From Betaproteobacteria bacterium RIFCSPLOWO2_02_FULL_63_19 (lineage in GTDB: Bacteria > Pseudomonadota > Gammaproteobacteria > Burkholderiales > SG8-39), in the NCBI GenBank assembly GCA_001770415.1, contig MEQX01000090.1, positions 1-45,714 on the forward strand: a DNA stretch of 45,714 nucleotides. Reading direction: 5' to 3'. The notes under the pieces are model-generated. The model saw only the letters and a program-made list of their open reading frames with translations. It was not told the DNA's origin and did not search any database. This document shows positions 1-11,409 of this stretch, one piece after another (the stretch's first letter is position 1; each line of letters begins with the position of its first letter). A program made the position numbers and the translations under genes.

Positions 1-95
1 ATCACAAACGGCGTCACCGCGATCATCACCCCGGCCACCGCCGCGCAGCCGAAAATCAGACCGTCGTAGATGCGGCCAAGATCACTCAGCCGCAT
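1..95 (-). CDS. TRAP transporter small permease (DctQ-like), N-terminal fragment
   Basis: Partial gene running off the left edge; only the first 31 codons are in the window. The peptide begins MRLSDLGRIYDG and then turns into a hydrophobic stretch rich in Gly, Ala, Val and Ile, as expected for the first membrane helix of a DctQ-type small permease. An SD-like GGGAG lies 8 bases before the ATG. It starts 58 bases downstream of the solute-binding protein gene on the same strand, which is the usual P-then-Q order in TRAP operons. The family assignment rests mainly on this context because so little sequence is visible; the large permease DctM would be expected further left. Confidence 0.7.
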   Translation of the reverse strand, partial: MRLSDLGRIYDGLIFGCAAVAGVMIAVTPFV

Positions 96-153
96 CTAGC
101 TTGCTCCCGCGCCCGACACCAAATCCAAGCGTATCAACCGAATGAGCCGGGTT

Positions 154-1152
154 CTATTCGTAGCGGACCAGCTTCTTGAGCTTCTCGAGGTCGATCTTGA
201 CGTTCTTGTTTTTTTCCATACGGGTCATCGGGTCTTTGCGGAACGTCCTCACAAATTCGGCCGCCGCCGCGTCAGGCAAAGCAACGGTCTTGAGGCCCGC
301 GGCCGCGAGTTTCTCCTTCTGCTGATCCTGCGCGATCTTCCAGTACTGGCGCGATTCCTTTTCCCACTCGACGGACAGCTTGTCGAGCAGATCCTGGGTC
401 TTTTTCGGCAGACCGTCGTATACCTTCTGGTTCATGATCATGAACAGCCCGGTATAGGTCATCGGTGGCTCGATCCGGTACTTGATGAATCTTTCCAGCC
501 TATGGTCCAGTACCTCGGTCAAGCCGATTCCCATACCGTCGATGGTTCCGCGCTCGAGGGCCGTATACACCTCGCCAGTGGCCATCACGACCGGCGTTCC
601 GCCCAGCCGCTTGATGAAGTCGCGATACGCGGGCGAGGAGCGCATCTTCATGCCAGTGAGGTCGATCCCGCCCGAGGCCGTTCTCTTGGGGGCCTTGACG
701 GTATAGAGATACAGGCCGAGCCCGCTGTCGAACCAGCCCATGAAACGGGCGTCCATCTTCTGCTTCATCACGTCCCGGACCATGCCGAACACGCCGCTCG
801 CGCGCGCTTCCTCCGGGTTGGTATAGTGAATGAAATCAATTTCCGGCAGCAGTCCTAGATAGTACGGCCCCGGCCCGTACATCATCTCAAACAGGCCGTT
901 GCGCATCGCGTTGGGCTGCTCGCGCGGCTTCGTGATTTCCGGGCCGCCGATGTAATTGATGCGGAACAATCCCTTGCCCGCCTTGTTCGCCTTGTCGACG
1001 AAACGTATGAAGCTCTGGCACAGGGGATTGGTTTTGGGGAATGCGCAGACGGTCCTGAGGACTTTTTCCTCGCCTCGCGCGAATTGGGGTGCTGTCAGCA
1101 GAGCCACGGATGCCGCGGCGACGATTGCAGTGCAAAGCCTCTTAATGGACAT
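154..1152 (-). CDS. dctP: TRAP transporter substrate-binding protein, DctP family
   Basis: 332 residues, the usual length for the family. A signal peptide is visible: MSIKRL, then a hydrophobic core, then a cleavage region near TAPQFARGEE (about residue 27). The mature part has DctP features: an early strand with RTVCAFPKTNPL, the region around LTGMKMRSSPAYRDFIKRLGG containing the conserved Arg that usually contacts the substrate carboxylate, and the downstream TGEVYTALERGTIDGM motif. It would act in the periplasm, delivering an organic acid to the DctQM permease; the substrate cannot be told from sequence. The ATG is preceded by GAGGAG at 8 bases. It is first in an operon with the permease gene downstream, and an inverted repeat about 200 bases upstream may be its operator. 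Confidence 0.93.
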   Translation of the reverse strand: MSIKRLCTAIVAAASVALLTAPQFARGEEKVLRTVCAFPKTNPLCQSFIRFVDKANKAGKGLFRINYIGGPEITKPREQPNAMRNGLFEMMYGPGPYYLGLLPEIDFIHYTNPEEARASGVFGMVRDVMKQKMDARFMGWFDSGLGLYLYTVKAPKRTASGGIDLTGMKMRSSPAYRDFIKRLGGTPVVMATGEVYTALERGTIDGMGIGLTEVLDHRLERFIKYRIEPPMTYTGLFMIMNQKVYDGLPKKTQDLLDKLSVEWEKESRQYWKIAQDQQKEKLAAAGLKTVALPDAAAAEFVRTFRKDPMTRMEKNKNVKIDLEKLKKLVRYE

Positions 1153-1993
1153 AGATTAGTCTCCTCAATAATCTGCAGCAGTGGATCCACAGCCAACCCG
1201 CGTGCCAAATACGCCCCGGCACTTCGACAGGTGGGCACCCTCGATGGCGCTTTCTTCTATCGCCACTTCTTATTAGTCGATGGTCCATCGGGCGGGCGAC
1301 GAAATCATCGCGTACCAGTTCAATTAATGATATAGAAGATGCCTAATAATTACTATTCATCACGTGAATACTGCACGATCCACGTCGAAGGCGATTGATG
1401 CCGGATGTTCGTCTCATGCCGGTCATCGAGCCCAATGTGCGATTCAGGAACAGAATGATTCTTGCTCGCATCTGGCTCTTCACTTTCTTTAATCAGCGAT
1501 CGCGCCCCGCAAGACTTGGCCGACTGCCTGGGACAGCGGTCTCGGTGGGGACAATGGCAACTGGCCGTGGTTGAAACTTGATGCGCGACCTTTAGTCCGA
1601 TGCACAAGCCGACGCGACGCGGAGCTCGCTGCGCCGGCCGAAACGTTAAACGACCGGGTGCCGGGCAAATCTTCGCATGCAGAAATACTGAGATTGAACC
1701 ACCGGCGTCGAAATCAAATGGCGATGTCCTCGTTTCCCCGTCGGCACTAGCGCCGAATAGTCCTTTTGGCCAGCGAGCTTGGTGTCCGCTTGCGCGATGC
1801 ACGATTCCAGTGCATGGATCGGTGCCGATGCACGGTTTTGCGCGCTTCGCGTGCGAACGGCCTAAACCTCAGTGTCGGGCGACGGCGATGGTGGATTTCC
1901 TCGGTCATACGTGGCCCGATGGAGATCACCGTCCCAAGAACGATGCGTTAGCGGGCCCGCGCAACATGGCGCGATAGTTGCTCTGCGTCATGC
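1153..1993. other. Intergenic region between the divergent dctP and PP2C genes
   Basis: 841 bases with no convincing gene. Open frames here have proline/arginine/serine-rich translations, lack ribosome binding sites and resemble no family I recognise. The AT-rich patch at about 1320-1370 is the likely dctP promoter area and holds a clean inverted repeat (listed separately). Nothing recognisable was found between about 1400 and 1950. Confidence 0.6.
1354..1370. promoter_or_regulatory. Candidate operator: perfect 6-5-6 inverted repeat upstream of dctP
   Basis: TATTCA-TCACG-TGAATA, a perfect inverted repeat in an AT-rich patch about 200 bases before the dctP start. The TATATC hexamer at about 1330 on the minus strand could be a -10 element, placing the repeat at or just upstream of -35. 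Position and symmetry fit a dimeric regulator site; the regulator is unknown. Confidence 0.35.
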
Positions 1994-2818
1994 ATGACCA
2001 CCGCTGCCAACAACGACGGTACCGTTATCATGTCCTCCCATGCGGGAGCCGCCAACGCCGATTTCAGGGTGGGCCTTGCCGTTGCATCAGGCGCTGCGCC
2101 ACTTGCGATGATGCTTGGTCATGCCACGCGTGCAGTACGCGGCAAAGTGCACGAAGATTTCTATGGCGTGGCGGTCCCGGGCAACACCGCCACCGAGAAA
2201 AAGGGTGTGGTCGTTGTGCTTGCCGATGGTATCGGAGCGCACGGCAAAGGCCGAATGGCAGCCGAGGTAACCGTGCGCAGCCTGCTCAGTGACTACTACG
2301 CGACCTCGCCTTCATGGAGCATCGCGCAAGCACTGGAAAAACTCATGTGCGCAACCAATGACTGGATCGTTGCGCACAATCGAAATCAGCCGGATAACGA
2401 CGGAAGCGTTGCGGCGGCGAGCGCGCTGGTTCTTCACGGCCGCCAGTATTTCATCGCGCATGTCGGCAACACCCGGGTATACAGAGTGCGGGACTCCGTG
2501 TTCGAGAAGCTGACGAACGACCATACCTGGCCGCGGCGTGACATGCGCAATGTACTCAAACGTGCGATCGGTCTGGATACATACCTCGTGGTCGATTTCG
2601 TCGAGGGCGATATCAGGGAAGGCGACAGCTTCATCATCGCATCGGACGGCGTGTGGGATACGCTGGGCGAACGCAGGTTCCGGGCCGTCTACGCGCAATC
2701 CGACGGTTCGCAAGCGGCTGCTGATGCTCTCGTGAACTCCGCAGACGAAGTCCAGGAGACCTATCTTGGACGAAACGATGCTTCCGCGGTCGTTCTGTCT
2801 ATTGAATCAGCCGGGTGA
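1994..2818 (+). CDS. PP2C-family serine/threonine protein phosphatase, stand-alone
   Basis: 274 residues, one PP2C domain from about residue 40 to the end. Metal-binding motifs are visible: ED at 54-55, ADGIGAHGKG with D78, IASDGVW with D218 and a terminal RND with D262. DGSVAAASA replaces the usual GTT motif. The GDSR motif reads GNTR, so its Asp is Asn159; in well-studied PP2Cs this Asp belongs to the third-metal site. The sequence resembles the phosphatase half of the PP2C-kinase fusion proteins of proteobacteria, but here the frame stops right after the phosphatase domain and no kinase gene is nearby. No clear SD precedes the first ATG; an in-frame ATG at 2030 is an alternative start. It should dephosphorylate Ser/Thr on an unknown partner, possibly more slowly than usual. 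Confidence 0.85.
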   Translation: MTTAANNDGTVIMSSHAGAANADFRVGLAVASGAAPLAMMLGHATRAVRGKVHEDFYGVAVPGNTATEKKGVVVVLADGIGAHGKGRMAAEVTVRSLLSDYYATSPSWSIAQALEKLMCATNDWIVAHNRNQPDNDGSVAAASALVLHGRQYFIAHVGNTRVYRVRDSVFEKLTNDHTWPRRDMRNVLKRAIGLDTYLVVDFVEGDIREGDSFIIASDGVWDTLGERRFRAVYAQSDGSQAAADALVNSADEVQETYLGRNDASAVVLSIESAG

Positions 2819-2840
2819 GGTCGAGCACACTGCGCGAAAG

Positions 2841-2866
2841 GCGCCCGTCCTGTTGGAGACGGGCGC
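2841..2866. terminator. Hairpin between the convergent PP2C and acnA genes
   Basis: Perfect 9-bp stem (GCGCCCGTC / GACGGGCGC) with an 8-base loop, located in the 59-base gap between two convergent stop codons. There is no real T-run on either side, so it may be a weak or bidirectional terminator or an mRNA-end stabiliser. Confidence 0.55.
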
Positions 2867-2877
2867 AGTTGCGCAGG

Positions 2878-5580
<2,703 letters not shown>

Positions 5581-5612
5581 GGTTTCTCCGAATTGCGGTT
5601 TCTCGAATTATC

Positions 5613-7064
5613 TCAGATCACAAACAGGTCCACGAATTCGCTCACGGGCATCGCTTCCAGGCGCCGCTGATCGCCGCAGACCTCGAGGATCGCCTGTTGC
5701 TGTTTCGCGGGGAAGCGCCGGGCAAGGTTGATGGCGAACTTCTTTTCCAACAAAGGGATGCCGGCTTTGCGCCGGCGGCGGTGTCCGATAGGGTATTCAA
5801 CGACCACTTCACCGGTCTTCTTGCCGTCCCTGAACTTCACCGTGATCGCGTTCGCGATCGAACGTTTTTCCGGGTCCAGGTAGTCGCGTGAAAACCCCTT
5901 GTCCTCGACGCACTGCATCTTGTCGCGAAGCGCGTCGATGCGCGGATCCGCGGCGATCCTGTCTTCGTAATCCTCGGCGGTCAGTCGTCCGTAAATCAAC
6001 GGGACGGCCACCATGTATTGAATGCAGTGATCCCGGTCGGCCGGGTTGGAGAGGGGGCCCTTCTTGTCGATGATGCGGATCGCGGATTCATGCGTGCGGA
6101 TCGTGATCCTGGCGATGTCCTGCAGCCGGTCCTTGACCTGCGGATGCAGCGCGATCGCGCATTCGACGGCGGTTTGGGCATGAAACTCGGCCGGGAACGA
6201 GATCTTGAAGAGCACGTTCTCCATCACGTACGAACCATAGGGACGCCGGAATTTGAACCGGGCGCCCCTGAACAGCACGTCGTAAAAGCCCCAGGTCTTA
6301 GCGGTCAGAACGGACGGATAGCCCATCTCGCCCTTCTTGGCGATCAGCGCAAGGCGCACGGCCCGGCTGGTCGCGTCCCCGGCGGCCCAGCTCTTGCGCG
6401 AACCGGTATTCGGCGCGTGCCGGTAGGTTCGCAGCGACTGGCCGTCCACCCAGGCCAGCGACAGTGCGTTGACGATCTCGTCGTGACTGCAGCCGAGCAT
6501 ATTCGCCACGACCGCGGTGGATGCAACTTTCACCAGCACCACGTGATCGAGTCCGACGCGGTTGAACGAGTTCTCCAGCGCGATCACGCCCTGGATTTCG
6601 TGCGCCTTGATCATGCCGGTGAGCACATCGCGCATGAGCAGCGGAGCCTTGCCGCACGCAATCGCCTGGCGCGAAAGCCAGTCCGCGGTTGCGAGGATGC
6701 CACCCAGATTGTCCGAAGGGTGTCCCCATTCCGCGGCGAGCCACGTATCGTTGAAGTCCAGCCAGCGAATCATCGTGCCGATATTGAACGCCGCCTGAAC
6801 CGGATCGAGCTGGAACTGCGTACCCGGTACTTTTGCACCGTTCGGGACCAGCGTGCCGGGCACGATCGGGCCCATCAGCTTGGTGCAGGCCGGGTAGGCG
6901 AGCGCTTCCAATCCACAGCCGAGCGTGTCCATCAGGCACAGGCGGGCGGTGCTGTAGGCTTCTGCACTCTTGACGGGCGTTTTGACCACGTAGTCGGCAA
7001 TGTCGACGAGGACTTTGTCGGGTTGGGGGCGGACGTTCGAAACGCGTGGGGACATGGCGTGCAT
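5613..7064 (-). CDS. prpD: 2-Methylcitrate dehydratase, MmgE/PrpD family
   Basis: 483 residues, full length for PrpD. It dehydrates 2-methylcitrate to 2-methyl-cis-aconitate in the methylcitrate cycle, without an iron-sulfur cluster. Family features: the N-terminal helical part with [47 protein letters not shown] (the conserved DFND and GHPSD segments), a second domain with [36 protein letters not shown], and a C-terminal domain containing [20 protein letters not shown]. It lies between prpC and acnA on the same strand. The first ATG has an AGGA-like SD very close to it; the ATG three codons later is an alternative start. Confidence 0.94.
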   Translation of the reverse strand: MHAMSPRVSNVRPQPDKVLVDIADYVVKTPVKSAEAYSTARLCLMDTLGCGLEALAYPACTKLMGPIVPGTLVPNGAKVPGTQFQLDPVQAAFNIGTMIRWLDFNDTWLAAEWGHPSDNLGGILATADWLSRQAIACGKAPLLMRDVLTGMIKAHEIQGVIALENSFNRVGLDHVVLVKVASTAVVANMLGCSHDEIVNALSLAWVDGQSLRTYRHAPNTGSRKSWAAGDATSRAVRLALIAKKGEMGYPSVLTAKTWGFYDVLFRGARFKFRRPYGSYVMENVLFKISFPAEFHAQTAVECAIALHPQVKDRLQDIARITIRTHESAIRIIDKKGPLSNPADRDHCIQYMVAVPLIYGRLTAEDYEDRIAADPRIDALRDKMQCVEDKGFSRDYLDPEKRSIANAITVKFRDGKKTGEVVVEYPIGHRRRRKAGIPLLEKKFAINLARRFPAKQQQAILEVCGDQRRLEAMPVSEFVDLFVI

Positions 7065-7228
7065 TCTTCCTGGTGCCGGAGTTGAAGGATCAGCGAGGGT
7101 TGCGGTTCTCTACGGGTTGCCCGATTCCGCGCAAAAGCACGTTGCGCAGCTGCGCGGAATTGCAGGCTGGCGAAAGGTCGCGCATCGGCGCGCTTGCCGC
7201 GACAAACGGGCGAGCCGCGACCCTGGTT

Positions 7229-8401
7229 CTATTTCCGGTTTTTCATCGGCACCCACTTGCGGTTCTCGGGCCCCGTGTAATTTGCGCTCGGGCGGATGAT
7301 CTTGCCGTCGATTCGCTGCTCGATGATGTGCGCGGCCCACCCCGACGTGCGGGAGATTACGAAGATCGGGGTGAACATCGCCGTGGGGACCCCGATCATG
7401 TGATAGGAAACGGCGCTGAACCAGTCCAGGTTGGGGAACATCTTTTTCTCGCGCCACATCACTGTCTCGAGCCGCTCTGCGATGTCGAACAGCTTCATGT
7501 TGCCGGCGGATTTCGAAAGCCGGCGCGCCACGTCCTTTATGATCTGATTGCGCGGGTCGCCGATGGTGTACACGGGATGCCCGAAGCCGATGACGATTTC
7601 CTTGTTCTGAATTCGTCTGACTACGTCCTGTTCCGCTTCGTCCGCACTGCCGTAGCGGCTCTGTACATCGAAGGCCACTTCGTTCGCGCCGCCGTGCTTC
7701 GGCCCACGCAGGGCGCCGATGCCGCCGCAAATCGCACTGTACATGTCCGACCCGGTGCCGGCGACGACGCGGCAGGCGAACGTCGAAGCGTTGAACTCGT
7801 GCTCCGCGTACAGGATGAGGGACGTGTGCATCGCGTGCACCCATTCGGGCGACGGAGCCCTGCCATGCAGCAGGTGCAGGAAATGGCCGCCGATGGAATC
7901 GTCATCGGTTTCGACGTCGATTTCCCGACCGTTGTGGCTGTAGTGATACCAGTAGAGCAGCATCGATCCGAACGAGGCCATGAGGCGGTCGGCGATGTCA
8001 CGCGCGCCGGCCAGGTTATGGTCGTCTTTTTCCGGCAGCAGGGTCCCCAGCACGGAGCAGCCGGTGCGCAGCACGTCCATCGGGTGGGCCGAAGGCGGGA
8101 TGCATTCGAGGGCGGCCTTGAGGTTTTCGGGGAGCCCGCGCAAAGAGCGAAGTTTGTTCTTGTAAGCGCTGAGTTCCGCCGCATTGGGCAACTTTTCGTG
8201 CACCAGAAGGTACGCGATCTCCTCGAATTGTGCGGCATCGGCGAAATCGAGAATGTCGTAGCCTCGGTAATGCAAGTCGTTTCCGCTTCGACCTACGGTA
8301 CACAGGGCCGTGTTGCCTGCGGCTGTGCCCGAGAGCGCGACGGATTTCTTGGGCTTGGGACCGGGGGCGGGTGCCGCTGGGGTGGCGGTGGACTTGCTCA
8401 T
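7229..8401 (-). CDS. prpC: 2-Methylcitrate synthase (type II citrate synthase fold)
   Basis: 390 residues. It condenses propionyl-CoA with oxaloacetate. Catalytic residues are visible at H236 (PKHGGAN), H275 ([14 protein letters not shown]) and D326 (PNLDWFSA), and the short N-terminal part matches PrpC rather than the longer hexameric GltA. The first 20 or so residues are a low-complexity Ala/Pro/Lys extension. Its ATG overlaps the prpB stop by 4 bases (ATGA), so the two are translationally coupled. A separate, unrelated-looking citrate synthase is encoded at 11410-12735, which supports this one being dedicated to propionate. Confidence 0.95.
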   Translation of the reverse strand: MSKSTATPAAPAPGPKPKKSVALSGTAAGNTALCTVGRSGNDLHYRGYDILDFADAAQFEEIAYLLVHEKLPNAAELSAYKNKLRSLRGLPENLKAALECIPPSAHPMDVLRTGCSVLGTLLPEKDDHNLAGARDIADRLMASFGSMLLYWYHYSHNGREIDVETDDDSIGGHFLHLLHGRAPSPEWVHAMHTSLILYAEHEFNASTFACRVVAGTGSDMYSAICGGIGALRGPKHGGANEVAFDVQSRYGSADEAEQDVVRRIQNKEIVIGFGHPVYTIGDPRNQIIKDVARRLSKSAGNMKLFDIAERLETVMWREKKMFPNLDWFSAVSYHMIGVPTAMFTPIFVISRTSGWAAHIIEQRIDGKIIRPSANYTGPENRKWVPMKNRK

Positions 8402-9288
8402 TTGCGCTTCTCCTTCGCAAAAAGGTTGTCGAGCTTCTGCTCGAACGCGTGATAGTCGAGGTAATCGTACAGTTCAGCGCGGGTCTGCATGGTGTCGATC
8501 AGGCTCTTTTGTGTCCCCTCGCGTCGCAGAATCTGGTAGACGTTCAGCGCGGCTCTGTTCATGGCGCGGAACGCGGAAAGCGGGTAGAGCGCGATCGAGA
8601 CATCGGCTGAACGCAATTCTTCGAGAGTGAACAGGGGAGTGGATCCGAACTCGGTGATGTTTGCCAGAATCGGCACCTTCACAGCCGCGGCGAATTGGCG
8701 GTACATCATGAGTTCGGTGACCGCTTCGGGAAAAATTGCATCAGCCCCGGCCTCCACGCAGGCGACGGCACGATCGATTGCCGCCTCGAATCCCTCGACC
8801 GCAAGCGCGTCGGTCCGGGCCATGATGACGAAATCGGGGTCGGTTCGGGCGTCGACCGCTGCCTTGATCCTATCCACCATTTCGCGCGCGGACACGAGTT
8901 CCTTGCCTGGCCGGTGACCGCAGCGCTTGGCTCCGACCTGATCTTCGATGTGCAGCGCCGCGGCACCACACTTGATCAACGCCCTCACCGTGCGGGCAAT
9001 GTTGAACGCACTGGCGCCGAATCCGGTATCCACGTCGACAAGCAGAGGTAGCGCACATACATCGGTGATACGGCGCACGTCCGTGAGCACGTCGTCCAGA
9101 TTCGAAATCCCCAGGTCGGGGACGCCCAGGGAGCCCGCCGCCACGCCTCCTCCGGACAGGTAGATCGACTTGTAGCCACTGCGCTCAGCCATGCGCGCGT
9201 GGTAGGCAGATATCGTGCCGACGCACTGCAGAGGCTTTTCATCGCCAATTGCAGTGCGAAACAGCGCTCCAGCGGACATCGTAGTCAT
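8398..9288 (-). CDS. prpB: 2-Methylisocitrate lyase
   Basis: 296 residues, the usual PrpB length. It cleaves 2-methylisocitrate to pyruvate and succinate. The active-site loop KRCGH is at 121-125 with the catalytic Cys at 123, and the Mg-binding aspartates lie in VDVDTGFG (D85, D87). The [18 protein letters not shown] stretch near residue 43 and [11 protein letters not shown] near residue 230 are typical of PrpB and distinguish it from isocitrate lyase. GAGGAG precedes the ATG at good spacing. It is the first gene of the prpB-prpC-prpD-acnA run; no PrpR or GntR regulator gene is adjacent. Confidence 0.96.
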   Translation of the reverse strand: MTTMSAGALFRTAIGDEKPLQCVGTISAYHARMAERSGYKSIYLSGGGVAAGSLGVPDLGISNLDDVLTDVRRITDVCALPLLVDVDTGFGASAFNIARTVRALIKCGAAALHIEDQVGAKRCGHRPGKELVSAREMVDRIKAAVDARTDPDFVIMARTDALAVEGFEAAIDRAVACVEAGADAIFPEAVTELMMYRQFAAAVKVPILANITEFGSTPLFTLEELRSADVSIALYPLSAFRAMNRAALNVYQILRREGTQKSLIDTMQTRAELYDYLDYHAFEQKLDNLFAKEKRK

Positions 9289-9505
9289 CTGCCTCTCCTC
9301 GCAAGACCATCCACTTTCGCCGACGGCGTTGTTCGCCGGCGCGGACGCGATGGCCCCCAGAGCGCTCTATTGAAGGCCGCCCGAAATAACCGCGCCCGCC
9401 GCATTTCGCGACAGGCGCAGACGATCTTACAGCAGTCGCGAGCCAATAACTGTCGCCGGGGAAGCATCCCCTTGCTGGCAGTTGCGGCGCAAACGGTCGG
9501 ACGTT

Positions 9506-10495
9506 TCAGGCCAGCAGGTGCTTGACGCCGTCGCGCTCTTCCATGAGTTCCTTGAGCGTGGCGTCCATTTTGCCGCGGCTGAACTCGTCGATCTCCAACC
9601 CCTTGACGATCTGGTACTTTCCGCCCGCGCACGTGACTGGAAATCCGTACATCGTGCCCTCGGGAATGCCATAGGACCCGTCGGAAGGAATCCCCATCGT
9701 GACCCATTTGCCGCCGGTGCCGGCCACCCAGTCGCGCATGTGGTCGATTGCGGCGTTGGCGGCCGATGCCGCCGAAGACAGTCCGCGCGCTTCGATAATT
9801 GCGGCGCCGCGCTTGCCTACCGTCGGCAGGAACGTTTCCTTGTACCATTTGTCGTCGTTGACCACCTTCGGTGCCGGCTGCCCGCCTATGGTCGCGAAAC
9901 GGTAGTCCGGGTACATCGTCGGAGAGTGATTTCCCCAGACAATCATCTGTTCAATTGAATCGACCGATTTGCCGGTCTTGGTCGCAATCTGCGACAGCGA
10001 GCGGTTGTGGTCCAGCCGCAGCATGGCGGTGAAGTTTTCAGGCGCCAGGCCGGGAGCGCTTTTCATCGCGATATAGGCATTGGTGTTGGCCGGGTTTCCG
10101 ACCACGAGCACTTTCACGCCGCGTTTCGCCACTGCGTCGAGTGCTTTTCCCTGCACCGTGAATATCGCACCGTTGGCTTCGAGCAAATCCTTGCGTTCCA
10201 TGCCCTTGGTGCGCGGCCGCGCGCCGACCAGTATGGCGATGTCCGCATCTTTGAAAGCCACGTTGGCGTCGGAGGCTGCGGTCATGCCAGCGAGCAGCGG
10301 GAAGGCGCAGTCATCCATTTCCATCATCACGCCCTTGAGCGCGGCCTGGGCCTTGTCGTCGGGAATCTCGAGCAGCTGCAATATCACGGGCTGGTCTCTG
10401 CCCAACATTTCGCCGGTGGCGATTCTGAACAAAAGGCTATACCCGATTTGCCCGGCGGCGCCGGTAACTGCGACACGAACAGCTTGTTTGGCCAT
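9506..10495 (-). CDS. mdh: Malate dehydrogenase (NAD-dependent)
   Basis: 329 residues of the cytoplasmic-type MDH found in betaproteobacteria. It interconverts malate and oxaloacetate. The NAD-binding GAAGQIG motif is at 12-18, the substrate-loop arginines are in [12 protein letters not shown] (R93, R95), D162 lies in LRLDHNR, and the catalytic His is H190 in [18 protein letters not shown] lies just upstream of the ATG. The gene is divergent from sdhE. A 217-base gap separates it from prpB, so it may be transcribed alone or as the promoter-proximal gene of the prp block. Confidence 0.96.
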   Translation of the reverse strand: MAKQAVRVAVTGAAGQIGYSLLFRIATGEMLGRDQPVILQLLEIPDDKAQAALKGVMMEMDDCAFPLLAGMTAASDANVAFKDADIAILVGARPRTKGMERKDLLEANGAIFTVQGKALDAVAKRGVKVLVVGNPANTNAYIAMKSAPGLAPENFTAMLRLDHNRSLSQIATKTGKSVDSIEQMIVWGNHSPTMYPDYRFATIGGQPAPKVVNDDKWYKETFLPTVGKRGAAIIEARGLSSAASAANAAIDHMRDWVAGTGGKWVTMGIPSDGSYGIPEGTMYGFPVTCAGGKYQIVKGLEIDEFSRGKMDATLKELMEERDGVKHLLA

Positions 10496-10872
10496 ATGGG
10501 ACTCCGTGGGGTTGGTCAGTTGAAAATAAGTCGATTCGATAGGGGGCGCGCAACCGAACTTTGTAGTTGATCAGGCACCTTTAGAAACACGTCTGCTGCA
10601 GCGCACATTCCGCTGCGATTCAGTTAGCAGACCACACGCGACCGGCCATGATATGTATCTGATAAAGATGTAAAATCACACGCTTGTCGAGTCAGATCTG
10701 CATCCCGGTCACAAGTAGGACACTAGTGCCGCGAGGTGCAATTGACTTGGGTCAAACCCGCTCGATTTTGTGCGGCACGGCAGGGTGATCGTTCGCTGTT
10801 GTTATGATCGCCCGCGCTCTGATCGGTGCATCAGGGACGGGCTTGAGTGCGTGATACGAATGCTGCTTTTAC
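10496..10872. other. Divergent promoter region between mdh and sdhE
   Basis: 377 bases without a gene. The AT-rich patch around 10648-10680 has TTTACA and TATCAT on the minus strand but with only 15 bases between them, so it is a doubtful mdh promoter. An extended -10 for sdhE is listed separately. In many betaproteobacteria sdhCDAB and a GntR regulator lie in this position; no trace of them is visible. Confidence 0.5.
10800..10808 (+). promoter_or_regulatory. Possible extended -10 element for sdhE
   Basis: TGTTATGAT fits an extended -10 (TGn-TATGAT), 65 bases before the sdhE start. No good -35 hexamer is seen at 16-18 bases upstream, which is tolerated in extended -10 promoters. Confidence 0.3.
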
Positions 10873-11139
10873 ATGGATGACGAGGAATTCAAACGGCTCC
10901 GATGGCGCTGCCGGCGGGGCCTGCTCGAGAACGATCTCGTGTTGGAGCGCTTCCTCGAGCGCTACGGCGCACAATTGTCCGAGCCGGACACGGATGCGTT
11001 TAGTAAGCTTCTCGACTATGGCGACAAGGCCCTTTGGGAGCTGGTAACCCGGCGCAGTGAGCCTGCCGACCCTGATCTACTTAGGGTAGTAGAACTGCTG
11101 CGCAGCTGTCGGCGCGGCAATGAGACGCGTCGCACATAG
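10873..11139 (+). CDS. sdhE: SdhE/YgfY-type flavinylation factor for succinate dehydrogenase
   Basis: 88 residues, the family length. SdhE helps attach FAD covalently to SdhA (and FrdA). The conserved RGxxE motif is at 15-19 (RGLLE), inside the characteristic RRGLLENDLVLERF segment, followed by the acidic LLDYGDKALWELV helix. Usually it sits directly after sdhB and before gltA; here it stands alone, with mdh on one side (divergent) and a convergent citrate synthase on the other. The sdh structural genes must be elsewhere if the organism has them. The family call is secure from the sequence. Confidence 0.9.
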   Translation: MDDEEFKRLRWRCRRGLLENDLVLERFLERYGAQLSEPDTDAFSKLLDYGDKALWELVTRRSEPADPDLLRVVELLRSCRRGNETRRT

Positions 11140-11353
11140 GACCAGCAGGCTGGGTGGCCAAGCTCGGCGAATTCGCCGCCTGCGCGGACTGTAGCGTGGA
11201 TCGCGCAATGGCAGGAAATGATCAGTGATCCCGAGTGCAAGATCGGGCGCCCGCGTCAGTGGTTTTTCGGCGCGGCCGTCCGGAAGGTTTTGTCGATCGA
11301 CCAGAGGAAATAGGGCAACAACCCGCGGTCAGCGAAGGGAAGCCGAACTGCGC

Positions 11354-11389
11354 GCAAAAAGGGGATGCTGTGTGCACCCCCGTTTTTGC
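11354..11389. terminator. Bidirectional rho-independent terminator between sdhE and gltA
   Basis: The hairpin pairs GCAAAAAGGGG with CCCC..TTTTTGC around an inner TGC/GCA and a TGTGT loop. It has an A-tract on one side and a T-tract on the other, so it works in both directions. It lies in the 270-base gap between the two convergent genes, 20 bases from the citrate synthase stop codon. Confidence 0.8.
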
Positions 11390-11409
11390 ATTCGAGCGAG
11401 TTTCTCGAA

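Noticed and set aside
1353..1802. 149-codon minus-strand frame in the dctP/PP2C gap
   Set aside because: Composition is Arg/Ser/Pro/His-rich, there is no SD, no family resemblance and no hydrophobic core pattern.
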